Shown: positions 8,807 to 18,823 of the stretch, in pieces
How positions within the stretch are numbered: the first letter of the stretch is position 1
How the letters are laid out: the number at the start of each line of letters is the position of its first letter
From: Natrinema caseinilyticum
Lineage (GTDB): Archaea > Halobacteriota > Halobacteria > Halobacteriales > Natrialbaceae
Reading direction: 5' to 3'
Assembly: GCF_024227435.1 (NCBI RefSeq)
Contig: NZ_CP100446.1
Span: 651,317-715,316 of the forward strand
DNA length: 64,000 bases
The notes under the pieces: model-generated
What the model was told of the DNA's origin: nothing
What the model saw: the letters and a program-made list of their open reading frames with translations, nothing else
Database searches by the model: none
Program-made: the position numbers and the translations under genes

Positions 8807-9976
8807 ATGAGAGACGCCGTAATCGTCGATGCAGTGCGAACACCGTTCGGTAAGCGAGACGGATCGTTTCGCGACACACATCCGCAAGACCTCGCAGCGG
8901 AACCGTTATCCGCCTTGCGCGAGCGCAACGGGTTCGAGCCGGAAACGATCGAGGACGTCATCTACGGCTGTGTGACACCAGTCGACGAACAGGGGCTCAA
9001 CATCGGCAGACTCGCACCGATGGTCGCCGGCTGGGGCGATATCGTATCCGGTGTTCAGCTGAACCGGATGTGCGGTTCCGGCCAGCAGGCGACTAACTTC
9101 GCCGCGGCGAACGTCATGGCCGGTCAGCACGACGTCCTGATCGCGGGCGGTGTCGAGCACATGAGCCGCGTCCCGATGGGGTCGGACGGGGCTGATGGCG
9201 CAGACGGAGAAGGGTCCGTCACCGACACCTACTTCGAGCACTTCGACGAGTTGACCCACCAGGGCGAAGGCGCCGAGCGCATCGCCGAGGAGTACGGCTT
9301 CTCGCGATCGGGGCTCGACGAGCTCGCCGCCGACTCCCAGCGCCGTTGGAAGCGAGCCTGGGACGAGGGGCGGTACGACGATCAGATCACGCCCATCGAA
9401 ACCGAACTCGACGGCGAGAAAATCGTTGTCGAGCAGGACGAACACCCGCGTCCCGGCACCGACGAGGAGACGCTGGCCGAACTCCCGCTATCGTTCCGCG
9501 AGGCGGGCGAGGGCTTCCACCACCCCGGCAACTCCTCGGGGATCGTCGATGGCTCGGCCGCGCTGTTGATCGCCAGCGAGGAGGCCGCCGAAGAACACGG
9601 GTGGGAGCCGATGGCTCGTATCGTCCAGACCGAAGTCGTCGGCGTCGATCCGATTACGATGCTAAAGGGGCCGATCCCGGCGACCGAGAACGTCCTCGAG
9701 AAGGCCGACATGGACCTCACGGATATCGATCTGTTCGAGGTCAACGAGGCGTTCGCGTCTGTCGTCGCGGCCTGGCTCGAGGAGACCGGCGCGTCCTGGG
9801 AGGACGTCAACGTCAACGGCGGCGCGATCGCCCACGGCCACCCGCTGGGCGCGACCGGCGCAATGCTGCTGACGAAACTGGCCCACGAACTCGAGCGCAC
9901 CGGCCAGGACACCGCGTTGTCGACGATGTGCATCGGCTTCGGCCAGGGCGTTGCGACTATCCTCGAGCGGGTCTAG
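8807..9976 (+). CDS. Acetyl-CoA C-acyltransferase (thiolase)
   Basis: Thiolase of 389 residues that cleaves 3-ketoacyl-CoA with CoA, or condenses acyl-CoAs, in the cytoplasm. The acyl-accepting Cys89 lies in RMCGSGQQ. The His loop reads GGAIAHGHPLGATG and the second catalytic Cys is in TMCIGFGQG near the C-terminus. The open frame extends upstream of 8807, but the ATG there gives the conserved start MRDAVIVDAVRTPFG. Gene 31406-32572 is a close paralogue. The acidic subunit is complete. Haloarchaeal thiolases sometimes pair with a small OB-fold protein; none is seen next to it. Confidence 0.93.
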   Translation: MRDAVIVDAVRTPFGKRDGSFRDTHPQDLAAEPLSALRERNGFEPETIEDVIYGCVTPVDEQGLNIGRLAPMVAGWGDIVSGVQLNRMCGSGQQATNFAAANVMAGQHDVLIAGGVEHMSRVPMGSDGADGADGEGSVTDTYFEHFDELTHQGEGAERIAEEYGFSRSGLDELAADSQRRWKRAWDEGRYDDQITPIETELDGEKIVVEQDEHPRPGTDEETLAELPLSFREAGEGFHHPGNSSGIVDGSAALLIASEEAAEEHGWEPMARIVQTEVVGVDPITMLKGPIPATENVLEKADMDLTDIDLFEVNEAFASVVAAWLEETGASWEDVNVNGGAIAHGHPLGATGAMLLTKLAHELERTGQDTALSTMCIGFGQGVATILERV

Positions 9977-10342
9977 CGGCGAAGGCTCGGCTCGATGACC
10001 GCTGGCGATTGCGGCGGTCAGATCCGGAGAATAGAGTTCCAGCTATCCTCGGTACCAGTTTCCAACGAGTAGCCCAGAACTCGTGTCATATAACGGTGAC
10101 CGATGTCTCCCATACTAACGAAGGACTCATCGGCAGATGCTTATCCTCACAGGGAGCAGGCGCTAACGGATACGATATCTACTCCCTGCCGCAGGTGACT
10201 GTCTTACTGACTTGCTCTCTGACGCCCGTCAGAAGCTATTAATAGCAGTATGTTAACAACAACCAGATATGATGGTGCGTACAACTGTCATGTCTCGGTT
10301 CGAAGTTGAACAGAAAAACCGGGGTCGAGATGGAGGGCGCCC
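9977..10342. other. Intergenic region
   Basis: About 365 bases between the thiolase and the broken amidohydrolase. No gene is supported. The stretch from 10230 on is AT-rich (GCTATTAATAGCAG near 10233 contains a short palindrome) and may have been the promoter of the broken downstream gene. Confidence 0.4.
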
Positions 10343-11240
10343 ATGTTATATCTCGAAGAGACGTTCGTGTACGACGCCGTCACGCACTCGTACAACATGG
10401 CCCCAGCGAACTACCGTAACGAACAGCACGCCGAGGGAATCACCAAATGCTCTTCGGGAACGTGTCAGCCGTCGTTCCCGATGAGTACACCCTCACCCCG
10501 GAAGGCTTCGTGCGGGATTGGGGCGTCGAAGAGACGGCGACCATGCTGTTCGAAGAAAGCTATACGGACATGGCGACATTCCATCCTGTCCCGATGTACG
10601 CATTTCATGACGGGTTGGTCGCCAACGACAAAGCGGGCGAAGTCGTGGACCGATGGCCCGATCGGTTCCGTTCCTACGCCTGCGTGGATCCGCTTCGAGA
10701 CGGATGGGAGGGCGAACTCGAGGCACAGATCCAGGACTTCGATCCGCTCGGAATCAAACTGTATCCGTCCCACTGGAGCGAGGATCATCACGAAGGCTGG
10801 AGTATGGGGGATCCAGAGGTCGCGTTCCCCGTCTTCGAGAAGGCCCACGATCTCGGTATCGAGCTCATCGACATCCACAAAGCGATTCCGTTTGGGCCCG
10901 TCCCACGAGGGCCGTACCATCCCGGCGACGTCGACGAGGCGGCCGAGAGCTTCCCCGATCTCACGTTCAGTATCGTCCACGGCGGTTATTCGTTTACCGA
11001 GGAGACGGCCTGGCAGCTCGCTCGCTTCCCGAACGTCTACGTCAATCTCGAAGGGCTGCCGGCAATTTTTCTCGGTAACGAACGACGGTTCGGGGAGTTA
11101 CTCGCTGAACTGATTAGTTTCCTCGGAGAGGACGGAATGGACCGGCTGTTCTGGAGTTCAGGGGCGATGTCCGTCCACCCGCGGCCCCCAACTTGAGGCG
11201 TTCCGCGACTTCGAATTTTCCGAGGAAGTTCGCAAGAACA
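10343..11240 (+). pseudogene. Amidohydrolase (amidohydrolase-2 type), broken
   Basis: Metal-dependent TIM-barrel hydrolase or decarboxylase of the amidohydrolase family. The N-terminus (MLYLEETFVYDAVTHSYNMA) starts at 10343 and runs to EGITK, where one missing base near 10446 shifts into the next frame (MLFGNVSAVVPDEYTL). The body then reads normally through IKLYPSHW, the IHKAIPFGP segment and the FSIVHGGYS segment to LFWSSGAM. An extra C in a CCCCC run near 11184 moves PQLEAFRDFEF into another frame. The IS5-type element at 11241 then cuts off the C-terminus. Two frameshifts plus an insertion make it a clear pseudogene. Confidence 0.85.
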
Positions 11241-11942
11241 GGCTGTGTTGACTCGCCATACGGCGGTGAATTTCACTGTTTGACGGCCCGTTTGATGTTA
11301 TAGACGACACCCATCAAGGTGACTTCACGGAACACTCGATACCAGGCACGCGCTCGCTCGGCCACGCCGTGCGAGCGCTTGATTGTAGAGTTTACGGTTT
11401 TAGTCAATGACCACTGAACGTACCGGTCTTTGTCAATCCGAGCAATGTGAGCGTGATCGTATGGGGCGAAGATCCGATGTTTGATCAGTAGGCGAATGTC
11501 AAGTTCACGGAGCTGTTCGCGGAGCGCTTGCTTATCGTAGCCCTTGTCAGCGGCAAGTGACCGCATATCGCCCGCGTTTCGGCGGGCGATCTGCTCACAG
11601 AGGTCTGAGTCACTTCCTTTTAACACCGTCGAACAGTGGAGATCAAGAACAGCTTGCGTTGCTGTATCGACGGTTTTTGTGACTTTGAGCGTTTGTACGC
11701 GATAATTCGTTCGGTGGCAGTAGTGGCGGCTCGCACGATTTCGTTCGTAGAATGTTGCGTCAATAGCAGCGTGTTCAGAGGGATCGTGCTGCTGCGCCGA
11801 CCGGCGCAGCAGCACTCGACAGACACTCATCTCGATCCGATCAAACGCCTTACACAGTCGTCATGAACAACCGAAGTCTTCCTGTTTCAACACCTTCGAT
11901 TTACTGACATTCCTTGACGCCAACTAGTGATTCAACGCAGCC
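11241..11942 (-). mobile_element. IS5-family insertion sequence, internally degraded
   Basis: Bounded by imperfect terminal inverted repeats: GGCTGTGTTGACTC starts at 11241 and its counterpart (complement of GATTCAACGCAGCC) ends at 11942. The 702-base length is shorter than the usual 900-1000 or more bases of the family, and the transposase lacks its N-terminal third. It truncates the amidohydrolase gene on the left and ends three bases from the stop of the MBL gene on the right. No clear target-site duplication is visible. Confidence 0.75.
11273..11830 (-). pseudogene. IS5-family transposase, N-terminally truncated
   Basis: DDE transposase fragment of 185 residues. The first catalytic Asp lies in AAIDATFYERN, the second in AADKGYDKQ, and the C-terminal part ends VYNIKRAVKQ as in haloarchaeal IS5-group transposases. 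The E-motif region (WSLTKTVNSTIKRSHG) is present. Upstream of 11830 the frame still encodes family-like CKAFDRIE, but a stop codon follows ten codons out and no N-terminal helical domain is found within the element. It is expected to be inactive and could be moved only by an enzyme supplied elsewhere. Confidence 0.8.
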
Positions 11943-11945
11943 GTT

Positions 11946-12788
11946 TTAGCTCACATCTGGTTTAGTGATGACTTCGTTTCCGGCGATCCGATAGACACGA
12001 CCCGGGGGTCGTTCGTCATTGGATCGATACGGCAACTCATCCGCGAGGATGGCTTGAAGCCCCTCGTGGTACTCATCTAGCAGCGAAAGTTCGTCGCCCG
12101 ACATTGGCGGGTTGTGAGCCGTATACAGGGTATCGAAAACACCCTCATCGCGTAATTCCCGTAAACGAGCAAAGGTATCAACGTAGTCGTGGATGTCACA
12201 GCCTCCGAAGTGGATATACAGGTTTTGTTGTATGTGGATGACATCGCCACCATAGAGGTCGCCTCGTTCACGGTCCAGCGCACCGAGTTGGCCTGGAGCG
12301 TGTCCGGGTAAGTGGATGAATTCCAGCTCTCTATTCCCAATATCAACAACCTCGCCCTCCGCTACGTCTGTTATGTTGGACGCGGGCTGAATCTCATAAT
12401 TCTCCGGATCGAAGCCGTCTGGGAATTGTCCTCCCTGATCACGCCATGAATCGATCCAACCCGAGAGGTCGACATGGAATTCCTCGGCGACGTAGTCCGA
12501 ACGCACAGTGCCATCCGAGGGAAGTTCTGCGTTGTGAACCCGAACATCGTCGAACTGATGGGCAGCACCCATATGATCCCAGTGCGAGTGAGTGAGCACG
12601 ACCGTCACGGGAACGTCAACAAGCGTCTCCACCATGGCTCGAAGATTGCCGATGCCGACGGAAGCGTCCAAGAGAAGCGCCCGTTCCTCTCCTGCGAAAA
12701 GGTAGTCGTTGAAGAAAGTGGCCTCTGAGATGCGCCAACTGTTATCGGAAATCTCTTCGATATCGAACCAGTCGTCCGTATCGTTCAT
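11946..12788 (-). CDS. MBL-fold metallo-hydrolase
   Basis: Metallo-beta-lactamase superfamily protein of 280 residues, with THSHWDHMG supplying His67, His69, Asp71 and His72. Later ligand segments are LPGHAPGQ and the GGDVIHI strand, with YTAHNPP near the end. Length and motif order are like quorum-lactonase/glyoxalase-like hydrolases. The stop codon sits just inside the left-hand IS5 element border, so the C-terminus (EVITKPDVS) may be native or slightly altered. Its base composition is closer to the AT-richer block to its right than to the genes on its left. Substrate unknown. Confidence 0.85.
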   Translation of the reverse strand: MNDTDDWFDIEEISDNSWRISEATFFNDYLFAGEERALLLDASVGIGNLRAMVETLVDVPVTVVLTHSHWDHMGAAHQFDDVRVHNAELPSDGTVRSDYVAEEFHVDLSGWIDSWRDQGGQFPDGFDPENYEIQPASNITDVAEGEVVDIGNRELEFIHLPGHAPGQLGALDRERGDLYGGDVIHIQQNLYIHFGGCDIHDYVDTFARLRELRDEGVFDTLYTAHNPPMSGDELSLLDEYHEGLQAILADELPYRSNDERPPGRVYRIAGNEVITKPDVS

Positions 12789-12968
12789 ACTGACGCCAAC
12801 TCCCCGAACCGAGTTATACGTTCCGGCAGCCGTCCGAATACGCTTCCAGAAGGTTCAGAGTTCATCAGCCGCGTTTGGCAGTCGTCAGTGAGCGATAAAA
12901 CGCAATACAGGTGCAGCATGGGAACAGTATAGGGGTTTCAATTGCATTCAAACGGAAACCCTGTCTGA

Positions 12969-14591
12969 CTAGTCTGTGAGTGAACTCCGTTTTATCTTTC
13001 CTGTCACCGAAGTTGGAAACTCCTCGACGAATTCTACCTCACGGGGATATTCGTATTTAGCGAGTTGGTCTTTCACCAGTGATTGAATCTCCAGTTTGAG
13101 ATCATCTGAATGATTCTCTGGTGAGTGTGTTTTCACAAACGCCTTAACAATATTCCCACGAATATCGTCGGGTACGCCGGCCACACCGACTTCTGCCACT
13201 GACGGATGCTCTATAATCGTATTCTCGACTTCAACAGGGGAGATACGGTATCCCGACGAAATGATCACGTCGTCTGCTCGAGATTTAAACCAAAAGTAGC
13301 CGTTCTCATCTTCCCGAGCGAGGTCTCCCGTCAAAAACCAATCTCCCTCAAAGTACTCTTCAGTTTCCACCTCGCCGACATATCGTTTTAGCTGAGCGGG
13401 ATCTGGGCGCTTGAGGGCAATTTCACCGACTTCGCCCTGTTCAACCGGTTCCCCGTTCTTCCGAAGTTGGATTTCGTGACCTGGTACTGGACGACCCATA
13501 CTTCCCTTCTTAACATCAAAAAAGTATTCACAGTTACATATCAATGGATTCGACTCGGTTTGTCCATATCCTTCTAAGATCGGAATCTCTCGGGACCGCC
13601 AGTACGTCAATGTTTCTGGAGAAAGTGCTTCTCCTCCTGAGACAATCACTCTCAGTTGAATATCATATCCAGAATCATTACCTTCTCGAAGTATATTTAG
13701 TGCTGTTGGGGGGAAATTACCGTGCGTAACGCCATACCGTTCCAATATCGATAGCTGCTCATCAGCTTTGAAAGAGGTGTAGTTTGAGCCGACGATCGTC
13801 TGTCCTGTAAGTAACGCGGGCATGATCGTTGTTAGTGATCCCATCCAAGACCAGTCGACGGCTGTATAATAGACGCCGTCGGTATTCACGTTGTACTTCA
13901 TGTTAAATCCCGGTAACGTTCCGAGCATTACCCGGTGGGCATGCATCACCCCCTTCGGATCGCCTGTCGTACCGGATGTATAGACTAATAATGCATCTTC
14001 TTCTGCTTTCGTTTCTGCAGGAGAAGCCTCTACAGGCTGTTTGTCGAGGAAATCGTCAAAGTGATACTCATTTTCATGTTCGGGGCTCTCATCACCGACA
14101 ATGATGATATGTTCTAACTGATCGAGATCGTTATATAGGTCACGAACTTCGTCTAAAAGATTATCGTGGACGAGAACTGCCCGGGACTCCGAGTGAGCTA
14201 GTCGGTACTCAAGTCCCTCGTCTCCAAGAATTACGGGCAGAGGAAGGGAGACTGCACCGTACTTCCAAGTCCCAGTATGACTGATGACGGTCTCTGGTCT
14301 CTCAGGAAGGCAAATACCAACAACATCGCCTCGTTCTATTCCGACCTCCGAGAGGGCATTGCAGAATTGATTAGTCCGCTGTCTTAACTGCCAGAACGTC
14401 CATATTTCATCCGCTCCCTTTTGATTGTCCCAAAAAAGCGCTACCCTTCCTCGTTTCTGTGCGTTTCGATCGATAATTGCCCTTCCTAAGTTGAATGTAT
14501 TTGGTATTTTCCATTCAAACTCTTCTACTGCTTCTGAATAGGACTCATACTGCGCGAGATCATACGCCGAGAGATCCAGCTCGTCAACCAT
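12969..14591 (-). CDS. Acyl-CoA synthetase (AMP-forming)
   Basis: ANL-superfamily ligase of 540 residues that activates a carboxylic acid to acyl-CoA. The P-loop YTSGTTGDPKG is at residues 204-214, the EGYGQTESN motif follows the nucleotide-binding part, then the hinge (WFLTGDLAREDENGYFWF), and the catalytic lysine is in SVTGKIKRSSL. I chose the Met at 14591 (MVDELDLSAYDLAQY) because it aligns with the other synthetases here; a longer form from 14639 is possible. Codon use is AT-richer than in the other two synthetases. It is probably the entry enzyme for the acid imported by the TAXI-TRAP system downstream. Confidence 0.9.
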   Translation of the reverse strand: MVDELDLSAYDLAQYESYSEAVEEFEWKIPNTFNLGRAIIDRNAQKRGRVALFWDNQKGADEIWTFWQLRQRTNQFCNALSEVGIERGDVVGICLPERPETVISHTGTWKYGAVSLPLPVILGDEGLEYRLAHSESRAVLVHDNLLDEVRDLYNDLDQLEHIIIVGDESPEHENEYHFDDFLDKQPVEASPAETKAEEDALLVYTSGTTGDPKGVMHAHRVMLGTLPGFNMKYNVNTDGVYYTAVDWSWMGSLTTIMPALLTGQTIVGSNYTSFKADEQLSILERYGVTHGNFPPTALNILREGNDSGYDIQLRVIVSGGEALSPETLTYWRSREIPILEGYGQTESNPLICNCEYFFDVKKGSMGRPVPGHEIQLRKNGEPVEQGEVGEIALKRPDPAQLKRYVGEVETEEYFEGDWFLTGDLAREDENGYFWFKSRADDVIISSGYRISPVEVENTIIEHPSVAEVGVAGVPDDIRGNIVKAFVKTHSPENHSDDLKLEIQSLVKDQLAKYEYPREVEFVEEFPTSVTGKIKRSSLTD

Positions 14592-14915
14592 ACCTACCAG
14601 TGTGTGAGATCTCCCCATAACTGTTTGGGAACGATCCACTTAGTCGTAGTGAATGTGGCCCACCTTCCCGCCCCTAAGGCCCACTACTTTCGATTCACTT
14701 CTCCTTTGGAATGTACGGATCAAAAATCTGAATCGTCTGTCCCAAAACGGAGGAGTCCCCTCCCAAGGGCATCCATTAGGTGACGAACCATTATAGCAAA
14801 TTCGTCCTCTTTACACTGCTATTATTCTCCTGAGATATCCATATGATGGTTAGATTTGAAACACCATATCGTTCTGTACGACTGTTCTGTTCCTCTGTCT
14901 GGCGTTCGGCAATTT

Positions 14916-15704
14916 CTACTCTACATCATGATGCTCAGTATGTGGAATTCGGGGGACCCCCTCGACGACGATCGTTTCACCTTGGATATAATTAGCGGCA
15001 GGACTAGTGAGAAACTGCGCTACTGACGCGATCTCTTCAGGCAACCCAATCTGTCTATTTACGGTGTCCGTATCGATATCTGATGCTGAGATACCGCGTT
15101 GACTCTCTAAGCCTTCCGTAGCGACGAGGCCAGGCATGATTCCGTTAAGATTGATGTCATACTTCGCCCATTCGTAGCCAAGTGTACGAGTAAGTGAGTT
15201 TAAGCCAGACTTCGCCGCCGCATAGTGGGTCATCATCGGAGCACCATCCCTTGCTGCGACACTCGAGACGTTGATTATATGCCCTCCGTCGTTTTCGATC
15301 ATCTTTTCGCCAACAATCCTAGAAAAGTTGAAGGTACCGTTCAGATTAATATCTACTATGGTCTTCCACGCATTTTGACTCAATTCCTCGAACGGTGCCT
15401 CGAAACTCGCGCCCGCGTTATTGACGAGGATGTCAATCTGACCGAGTTCGGTTTCTGTCGCTTCGGCGAGTGTCTCGATAGCCTCCCAATCGCGGATATC
15501 GCATTCTATCGGAAGTGCCTTCCCAGGTCGGTTACTGTCGTTGATCGCGCTCGCTACGGCATCTACTCGCTCTTGGTCGCGAGAGGAGACTACTACGTCT
15601 ACGCCAGTAGCAGTGAACCGTTCTACAATCGCACGGCCGATACCAGTGGAGGAACCGGTAACGATAGCAGTATCGCCTGAAATTTCAAACATTGAATCAG
15701 TCAT
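14916..15704 (-). CDS. SDR-family oxidoreductase
   Basis: Short-chain dehydrogenase/reductase of 262 residues, a cytoplasmic NAD(P)-dependent alcohol or 3-hydroxyacyl oxidoreductase. It has the cofactor motif TGSSTGIG near residues 16-23, NNAGA near 91, the catalytic Ser in NVSSVAA, and the YAAAKSG Tyr/Lys pair. The C-terminus ends in the usual SDR region (GETIVVEG). A second Met at codon 5 could be the start. It lies between the CoA ligase and the CitE-like gene on the same strand, with gaps of about 100-325 bases, and probably belongs to the same pathway. Its substrate cannot be read from sequence. Confidence 0.9.
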   Translation of the reverse strand: MTDSMFEISGDTAIVTGSSTGIGRAIVERFTATGVDVVVSSRDQERVDAVASAINDSNRPGKALPIECDIRDWEAIETLAEATETELGQIDILVNNAGASFEAPFEELSQNAWKTIVDINLNGTFNFSRIVGEKMIENDGGHIINVSSVAARDGAPMMTHYAAAKSGLNSLTRTLGYEWAKYDINLNGIMPGLVATEGLESQRGISASDIDTDTVNRQIGLPEEIASVAQFLTSPAANYIQGETIVVEGVPRIPHTEHHDVE

Positions 15705-15805
15705 TTTTGCATCACCTCATATACAACGTCGATTTGATATAAATCTGTCTTCCTATTATTAGCCACATTCATTTCAAATTGAAAATATTTAATGTAATGC
15801 CCTTG

Positions 15806-16690
15806 CTATTCTCCATCGTGCGTTTTGTCCTTTTTAGCACGTTTCAGCAGTGCCCGCTGTTCCCTGATGATTGGGATGTCCACCGTTGTGCCATCCACTG
15901 TGATAAGGCCAGTCTCGTCACCGGCCTTCTCAAACGCTTGGACGATTCGTTCAGCATAAGCGATTTCCTCTTCGGTGGGTGCGAATGTCTCCTCAATTAC
16001 TGGAACCTGCTCGACACTCGTTGCCAATTTCCCATCGAAGCCTATTGCACGTGCATTCTCCGCTTGTGACCGTAATCCATCAAGGTTGGATCTATGGAGA
16101 TAGACGGTATCAATAGCGGGAACACCGGCAGCGCTAGCTGCCATCGAAGTAACATAGCGAGGCAGATCAATATCGGGATTTTGTTCCATCGTTGGCATGC
16201 CCATATATCTCCGAAAGTCCACACTCCCAAAGACGATCGCTTCGATTCGTTGTGAGGCATGAGCTATTTCGAATAGATTGAAAATAGCGCTTGGTCGCTC
16301 AATTAACGGTATGATTCCCATCGGTTGATCGGTCGCTTGGAGATACTTCTCGATATATTGCAGGTCCGATGCACTCTGTATGTCAGGCACGAGAAGGGCT
16401 CGGGGTGATACTGACGCTGTTCGAATTGCTTCTAAGTCTTTGAACGAATGTGGAGTATTCAGTGCGTTGATCCGGATGACGATCTCCTTCTCCAAGTCAC
16501 CCCATTCTTCGATCGCTTGGACGGTAGTATCACGTGCAACATCTTTTAGCGCTGGACCGACGCCATCTTCGAGATCGATGACAGTAACACTGGAGTTGGC
16601 TTTTGTTGCGTCTTCGATGGACTTAACTGGGTCATCCAGGGCAGATTCTCGAAGGCCGGGAACAATGTGGTAACTTCCTCTGAGTTCCAT
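15806..16690 (-). CDS. CitE/HpcH-HpaI family lyase
   Basis: CoA-ester lyase of the HpcH/HpaI aldolase and citrate-lyase beta family, 294 residues, a Mg-dependent TIM barrel that splits or forms carbon-carbon bonds of beta-hydroxyacyl-CoA or keto acids. Visible motifs are IDLEDGV near residues 38-44, IRIN near 72, LIERPSAI in the metal-binding Glu strand, VFGSVDFR, and the late GFDGKLA loop. Its strand and location between the SDR and the transporter genes suggest a degradation operon. Candidate reactions are malyl-CoA/citramalyl-CoA-like cleavage. The exact activity is open. Confidence 0.88.
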   Translation of the reverse strand: MELRGSYHIVPGLRESALDDPVKSIEDATKANSSVTVIDLEDGVGPALKDVARDTTVQAIEEWGDLEKEIVIRINALNTPHSFKDLEAIRTASVSPRALLVPDIQSASDLQYIEKYLQATDQPMGIIPLIERPSAIFNLFEIAHASQRIEAIVFGSVDFRRYMGMPTMEQNPDIDLPRYVTSMAASAAGVPAIDTVYLHRSNLDGLRSQAENARAIGFDGKLATSVEQVPVIEETFAPTEEEIAYAERIVQAFEKAGDETGLITVDGTTVDIPIIREQRALLKRAKKDKTHDGE

Positions 16691-16796
16691 GTTTCTACCT
16701 TGGGAAATGATATCATAAATCTACGGATAGATTCCTCATTGCGATATGTGTATATTTTATAACTTTGTCAGCTGCGACCGAAGTAGAGAGGTGCGC

Positions 16797-18797
16797 CTAT
16801 TTGGTCCACTTGGGGATTGGGGAGATAGACGAAGGTCGCAACAACTGAACCAGATATAGGCAGAGGAGGAGCGAGACGATGACCTTCGCAGTGAATGGAC
16901 CGAAGAAGATAACGAAAGCCATCGCTGCTCCGAAAATTCTGAAGGGCCATGTGAGGTTGCGGTTTCCATCATGGCCGATAGCAACCGCCGCGATAGCAAA
17001 GACACCGATGAACGTCATCGAGGTCATATAGGCTGTCCGGGGGAACGCCCAGTAGATAAGACTCTGATTATACGCAAATACAAAGGGTAAGAGAAAGCCA
17101 ATGATCCCAATTCGGAAGGCCTGGAACGCTGATTTCAGGAAACCAGCATCAGCGATACGGGAACCCACGGCTACAGCCACGGCCACTGGTGGCGTAATTG
17201 CTGACAGCATCGCGAAGTAGAAGACGAACATATGTGCCGAGAGCGGCTTGATTCCTAGCTCTATGAGTGGAGGTGCAGTCAAGATTACCACGAGGATGTA
17301 CGCGGCTGGCGTCGGCATGCCCAGTCCAAACATAAGGCTCGTTATCATGGCGAGAATGAGGACTAGGATAAGCGTTCCTCCTGCGAGTCCGATCATCTGA
17401 ACGCTAATCTTCTGCGAGAGTCCGGACTGGGTCACCATACTCACAATGATCCCGATTGCCCCAAGTAGGCCAACGAGAGGGGCCATATCGATCATCCCCT
17501 GCCTTAGGCCAATGATAGTTTCTCTCGTCGTCTTCCGAAGCGCACTCAACGAAACGCCATCCGTGTACAGATTTGTTGCGAACTGTGTTATCATGGCTGT
17601 TATCAGAGTGTACAGTCCCGCAGTCAGCGGTGATAACTGCATTATCACGAGAGCATACAGTAGAACGCCGATCGCTGGAGCAAAGCGAAGTCCCTGTCGC
17701 AGGACAGCCAGTTTGAACTCTCCGTCAGCATCCGCCATCCACCCGGATTTGATCACAAGTAGATGGACGGCTATCGCAGTGCTACCATAGAAGAGCAGAG
17801 CAGGAAGTATTCCGGCCCGAACGACCTCTAGGTACGGTATTCCCAGGATATCAGCCATAAGGAATGCTGCGACACCCATCACCGGTGGAAGAATTTGCCC
17901 TCCGCTGGAGGCTACGCTTTCTATCGCTGCTGCGACCTCACCTTTGATGCCCTGATTTTTCATCATCGGGATCGTGAAGCTACCGGTAGTTGCAGTGTTC
18001 GCTGCAGCGCTTCCTGTGATCGACCCCATGATCATACTGGAGATTATCGCAATATGCACTACGCCTGTTCGGAAGACGTTGCTGAATTCCTCTCCGAGGT
18101 CGAGCAGAAATCTGGTCAATCCATACTGTGTTGCTACTCCTGCAAAGATGATGAATATCGCTACCCACGTTGCACCGACACCTAAGATGAATCCAAAGAC
18201 GCCACGAAGTTCGATCGAACCGAACTTAATCACCTGAGTGACGGACATCCCTCCGTGACTGAGGATCCCCGGAAAGAATGGGCCAAAGAGTCCGTAGACT
18301 ACAGAGAGTGCTATCACCCCTGCAAGAACGTTCCCGTACTCGCGTCTCGTCACATCGATAGCTAGGATCATCATGACCCCGCCAACAAGGAGGTCTATTT
18401 GCTTGTACCCTAGCGCTGGTGCATCCCATTGGAGATACTGCCAGTTAGCTAGCAAGTATGCTGTAGCAGCCACACTTGTTACAGCGAGAACGACACAAAT
18501 TACGCTCTGTATGGGCGCACTGAATCGTCCGGCAGTGGGAAACCGGGATGACAGTTCGTTGATACGACCACCTCCCTCTTCCGTTAACTCCTCCTCGAAC
18601 AGTTCATCGGGATTGATACTTCCCCAATATTGCTCGTGGATATCGACCAGATAGTACAACGCAATACTCCCACCGAAGAAGATGACGCTGTGCTTGGTTC
18701 TTGAGAACGGATATTCTACCGCGTAGTAGACCAGATAAACCGCTAACCCGACTCCTACGACGGTAATTAACCATCGGAGCCAACGAGATACGTTCAT
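16797..18797 (-). CDS. TRAP transporter fused permease (DctQM)
   Basis: Integral membrane subunit of a TAXI-type tripartite ATP-independent periplasmic transporter, 666 residues. The N-terminal third holds four membrane segments corresponding to DctQ, with a charged loop (ELFEEELTEEGGGRINELS) between. The remaining two thirds are a DctM-like domain with many helices and the glycine-rich TRAP segments GMPTPAAYILV and ASSGGQILPPVMGVAAFL. Uptake is driven by an ion gradient; in haloarchaea sodium is likely. The partner binding protein lies directly upstream in the operon, 26 bases away. The substrate is an organic acid of unknown identity. Confidence 0.93.
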   Translation of the reverse strand: MNVSRWLRWLITVVGVGLAVYLVYYAVEYPFSRTKHSVIFFGGSIALYYLVDIHEQYWGSINPDELFEEELTEEGGGRINELSSRFPTAGRFSAPIQSVICVVLAVTSVAATAYLLANWQYLQWDAPALGYKQIDLLVGGVMMILAIDVTRREYGNVLAGVIALSVVYGLFGPFFPGILSHGGMSVTQVIKFGSIELRGVFGFILGVGATWVAIFIIFAGVATQYGLTRFLLDLGEEFSNVFRTGVVHIAIISSMIMGSITGSAAANTATTGSFTIPMMKNQGIKGEVAAAIESVASSGGQILPPVMGVAAFLMADILGIPYLEVVRAGILPALLFYGSTAIAVHLLVIKSGWMADADGEFKLAVLRQGLRFAPAIGVLLYALVIMQLSPLTAGLYTLITAMITQFATNLYTDGVSLSALRKTTRETIIGLRQGMIDMAPLVGLLGAIGIIVSMVTQSGLSQKISVQMIGLAGGTLILVLILAMITSLMFGLGMPTPAAYILVVILTAPPLIELGIKPLSAHMFVFYFAMLSAITPPVAVAVAVGSRIADAGFLKSAFQAFRIGIIGFLLPFVFAYNQSLIYWAFPRTAYMTSMTFIGVFAIAAVAIGHDGNRNLTWPFRIFGAAMAFVIFFGPFTAKVIVSLLLCLYLVQLLRPSSISPIPKWTK

Positions 18798-18823
18798 TGG
18801 TGATCGTTCAATTTTATCAATTG

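Noticed and set aside
9346..10242. Arg-rich 298-codon plus-strand frame overlapping the thiolase
   Set aside because: Out-of-frame shadow; composition is over one fifth Arg with no domain.
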